This document shows positions 31,001 to 33,156 of a DNA stretch of 33,156 bases, piece after piece. How positions within the stretch are numbered: position 1 is the stretch's first letter; the number at the start of each line of letters is the position of its first letter. Under the pieces are notes generated by a model. It did no database searches, had not been told where the DNA came from, and was given only the letters and a program-made list of their open reading frames with translations. The stretch spans positions 1 through 33,156 of the forward strand of contig NZ_SJEX01000058.1 in the NCBI RefSeq assembly GCF_005930495.1. The letters are read 5' to 3'. The position numbers and the translations under genes are program-made. The stretch comes from Modestobacter excelsi. GTDB taxonomy: Bacteria > Actinomycetota > Actinomycetes > Mycobacteriales > Geodermatophilaceae.

Positions 31001-32020
31001 GTGGTGCCCCTGCGTTGGCTCACCGCCCCGCCCTCTGCGGAGCGGGTCGCAACCGGGGTCCGGCGTCGGTGGAGGCAGCGGCCGGCGTGGCCACGGCGCT
31101 GGCGACCCCGCGGGCAGGACGTGGTGCTCCTCTACCACCGCATCACCGACGTCGACGAGGCTGACGACCCGGGCGGCATGGTCGTGCCACCCGAGCTCTT
31201 CCGAGAGCACATGACGGCCCTGGCCGACTGGTTCGACGTCGTGCCGGCCCGGGACGTCCTGGGGTCCCACGACCGCCCGACGGCGGCGGTCACGCTCGAC
31301 GACGGGTACCTCGACAACCTTGAGCAGGCAGCGCCGGTGCTCCGTGAGTTGGGCATCCCGGCGACGTTCTTCATCGTCGCCGACGCCATCGCCGCTGACC
31401 CGCCCGAGTACTGGTGGGACCGGCTCGAGCACCTCCTCCTGGAGCCGGGGTCGGGAGCGGAACGGATACGGGTCGCCGCCGGTCCGCGACACCTGGACCT
31501 GGACCTCGGGACACCGCTGTCGTCGCGCGCGGCGTACCGCGAGCTCTCCGCCGTCCTGCAGCGCCAGGGGCACGATGCCGCGATGCAGGTCCTGTCGACA
31601 CTGGAGGCCGCACGGCCCCGTCCGCCGTTGTGCGCACGGCACCGCCGGCTGTCAGCTGAGCAGGTGCGGGCCCTCGCGGAGCAAGACTTGTTCGAGGTCG
31701 GGTCGCACACGTGCACCCACTCCGCGCTCGCGGCGTTGTCCCGCCGAGCCGGCCGCGAGGAGCTGGCACGCAGCCGGCAGCGCCTCGCCGATCTGCTCGG
31801 GGAGGCCCCCGACCTGCTCGCGTACCCCTACGGCTCGGTGGGCGCAGTGGTCCGCCGCAACGCGCGGGACGCACGGTCGGCCGGGTACCGGGCAGCCTTC
31901 GCCAACGTGGCGGGCCCGGTCGAGGGGGCCTCGCCCTTCGCCGTACCCCGGATCACGGTCGGACGGTGGAGCGTGGCGCAGTTGCACGCGGCGGTCACCG
32001 CCTTCAGGGGGCCCGGATGA
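31001..32020 (+). CDS. Polysaccharide deacetylase (CE4/NodB-like)
   Basis: 339 aa from GTG 31001 (a second GTG follows at 31004). Core motifs: VVLLYHRITD (~41), AVTLDDGYLDNLEQAAPVLR (~94-113, motif 1, TLDDG with the catalytic base and metal Asp), GIPATFFIVADAI (~115), FEVGSHTCTHSALAALSRR (~231, motif 2, H-x3-H metal ligands) and LLAYPYGSVG (~271, motif 3). An insert of ~90 residues between motifs 1 and 2 is common in the glycan-locus branch of this family. It hydrolyses N- or O-acetyl groups on sugars. No signal peptide is seen, so it probably acts in the cytoplasm on precursors, unless anchored otherwise. Longer open frame upstream runs through the pseudogene and is not used. Overlaps the next gene by ATGA. 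Confidence 0.9.
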   Translation: MVPLRWLTAPPSAERVATGVRRRWRQRPAWPRRWRPRGQDVVLLYHRITDVDEADDPGGMVVPPELFREHMTALADWFDVVPARDVLGSHDRPTAAVTLDDGYLDNLEQAAPVLRELGIPATFFIVADAIAADPPEYWWDRLEHLLLEPGSGAERIRVAAGPRHLDLDLGTPLSSRAAYRELSAVLQRQGHDAAMQVLSTLEAARPRPPLCARHRRLSAEQVRALAEQDLFEVGSHTCTHSALAALSRRAGREELARSRQRLADLLGEAPDLLAYPYGSVGAVVRRNARDARSAGYRAAFANVAGPVEGASPFAVPRITVGRWSVAQLHAAVTAFRGPG

Positions 32021-32967
32021 CCAGCGAGTGGCCCTATCTCGCCCCATCCGGCGATCTGCGCTCACCGCCGCAGCCGATCACGGTCGGGGTCCTCCTCACC
32101 GCCCACAACGTCGCGCCACACCTGCCCGCGGCGCTGCACTCGGTCTTCACCCAGACGCGGCTGCCCGATCAGGTCGTGGTGTGCGACGACGCCTCGTCGG
32201 ACGACGTCAAGGGCGCGGTCCACAACTTCGGCGACCGCGTCCGTCTCGTTCGCCACCCCGTGCAGCGCGGTGAGGGAGCGGCCAAGAACACCGCCGTCGC
32301 GGCACTCGACACCGACCTCGTCGTCGTCCTGGACGGCGATGACGAGATGGCCCCGCAGCGCCTCGAGGCCCTGGCGTGGCTCGCTGAGCGCCGTCCCGAC
32401 CTGCACCTGCTGACGACGACGTGGGAGGACTTCGGGCCGGGCGTCGAGCCGACCGACTGGACCCTTGCCGATCACTTCCCCACCGTCGACCAGCGGGCGG
32501 AGATGCTGCGGTGGAACTTCGTGCCTGCCCCGGCCATCCGCCGCGTGCCGCTGCTGGAGGCAGGTGGGTTCGACGAGACGCTGCGCTACGGACCCGACTG
32601 GGAGTGCTACGTCCGGATGTTCCTCCGCGGAGCGTCCGCCGGCCTGGTGCCCCTCCCCCTCTACCGCTACCGCCGGTGGACCGGGCAGCAGACGGCCGAC
32701 CGGGAGCGCGTGCTGGCCGGCCGCGTCCGCGTGGGCGAGCTCATCGCGGCCAACCGGTCACTCACCCCGGCCGATCGCCGCGTCGCCGACCGCTCGCTGC
32801 AGGAGCTGCGGCACGACTACTGGGCCTGGCGGCTCGCCCGCGGCGCGGCCACCCGGTCGGAGAGCCTGGCCCTGCTGCGAGGTGGCCGCTGGTCGGCCCG
32901 GCGGACAGCGATGCTCACGCTCGCGACCATGGCCCCGCACGTCGCCCGCCGCCTGCGGGAGCGCTGA
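32017..32967 (+). CDS. Glycosyltransferase family 2
   Basis: 316 aa. GT-A motifs: TVGVLLTAHNVAPHLPAALH (~22-41), QVVVCDDASSDDVKGAV (~51), GEGAAKNTAVAALDTDLVVV (~86) and LDGDDEMAP (~105, metal-binding DxD). GGFDETLRYGPDWECYVRMF (~186) carries the E/D catalytic-base region typical for GT2 (the WE pair). Basic C-terminus ending MAPHVARRLRER may contact the membrane. ATG 32017 overlaps the deacetylase TGA by 4 bases, so the two are co-translated and may act on the same residue, for example deacetylating then extending an amino sugar (inference). Convergent with a partial gene at 33002. Confidence 0.9.
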   Translation: MTSEWPYLAPSGDLRSPPQPITVGVLLTAHNVAPHLPAALHSVFTQTRLPDQVVVCDDASSDDVKGAVHNFGDRVRLVRHPVQRGEGAAKNTAVAALDTDLVVVLDGDDEMAPQRLEALAWLAERRPDLHLLTTTWEDFGPGVEPTDWTLADHFPTVDQRAEMLRWNFVPAPAIRRVPLLEAGGFDETLRYGPDWECYVRMFLRGASAGLVPLPLYRYRRWTGQQTADRERVLAGRVRVGELIAANRSLTPADRRVADRSLQELRHDYWAWRLARGAATRSESLALLRGGRWSARRTAMLTLATMAPHVARRLRER

Positions 32968-33001
32968 ACGGACGGCATCCCAGCCGGCGGGGTTCGCCGC
33001 C

Positions 33002-33156
33002 TCACCCCGGGCGCCCTCGCACCACAGCGGTGACGACGAGCGGGAACGAGGGATCGTCCACGTGGCGTACGGCAGTCGGGAGCTCCTCGATGGCCGCCCC
33101 CAGGAGGAAGGCGCGGCACACGAGCTGGTTGCCGTGGCCCACCACCACTCCCGTCC
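33002..33156 (-). CDS. Partial gene, C-terminal end of an unidentified protein
   Basis: The minus strand is open from the window edge to TGA at 33002-33004, giving ~50 residues: TGVVVGHGNQLVCRAFLLGA and so on, ending VVRGRPG. The VVxGHGN pattern followed by a helix resembles the second half of histidine-phosphatase (phosphoglycerate mutase-like) proteins, but the piece is too short to be sure. Third-position GC looks coding. Convergent with the GT2 gene, 34 bases apart, so it may mark the end of the polysaccharide locus. Confidence 0.45.
   Translation of the reverse strand, partial: TGVVVGHGNQLVCRAFLLGAAIEELPTAVRHVDDPSFPLVVTAVVRGRPG

Overview
This window looks like a high-GC actinobacterial chromosome segment, most like the Geodermatophilaceae/Frankiales type (inference from base composition, GTG/TTG starts and protein style; no species is claimed). 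Almost all of it is one cell-surface polysaccharide (exopolysaccharide/capsule) biosynthesis locus of the Wzx/Wzy type.

Layout. 1-4806 (+): the tail of an adenylate-forming CapK/PaaK-like ligase, a polysaccharide pyruvyl transferase, a Wzx-type flippase and a second, complete ligase whose C-terminus repeats the first one. 4829-13667 (-): an operon read right to left with mostly 4-base ATGA overlaps: secreted hydrolase-like protein (copy 1), Wzz-like chain-length protein, Wzy-type polymerase/ligase, GT4, a double GT4 fusion and another GT4. 13866-17056: two more copies of the secreted hydrolase-like protein, copy 2 (-) with an extra carbohydrate-binding-like domain and a repetitive Thr/Pro linker, and copy 3 (+). 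17141-19495 (-): galE and UDP-glucose dehydrogenase (UDP-Gal and UDP-GlcA supply). 19750-20793 (+): LytR-CpsA-Psr ligase. 20812-22362 (-): initiating polyprenyl-phosphate sugar-1-phosphate transferase. 22517-24544: two convergent GT14 (core-2/I-branching-like) transferases. 24602-27150 (-): GMC oxidoreductase and a SAM methyltransferase. 27444-29850 (+): GT2 and GT4. 29974-30474 (-): low-GC hexapeptide acetyltransferase lying between that GT4 and a decayed partial copy of it. 31001-32967 (+): polysaccharide deacetylase and GT2. 33002-end (-): tail of an unrelated-looking gene.

How it works together (inference): the sugar transferase loads the first sugar on undecaprenyl phosphate; GT2/GT4/GT14 enzymes extend and branch the unit using UDP-Gal, UDP-GlcA and others; pyruvyl, acetyl, methyl and possibly acyl groups decorate it; the flippase exports it; Wzy polymerises it under Wzz control; the LCP protein attaches it to the wall; the deacetylase and the secreted hydrolase-like proteins may trim it.

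The least expected features are the three secreted paralogues, two of which share a perfect 343-bp inverted repeat flanking the third (recent gene conversion and a potential inversion), a 485-bp divergent intergenic region with no TA dinucleotide at all, a 99-bp exact repeat between the two ligases, and the acetyltransferase/pseudogene patch near 30 kb. Several genes appear to be leaderless, with a TAGNNT hexamer 6-8 bases before the start codon.
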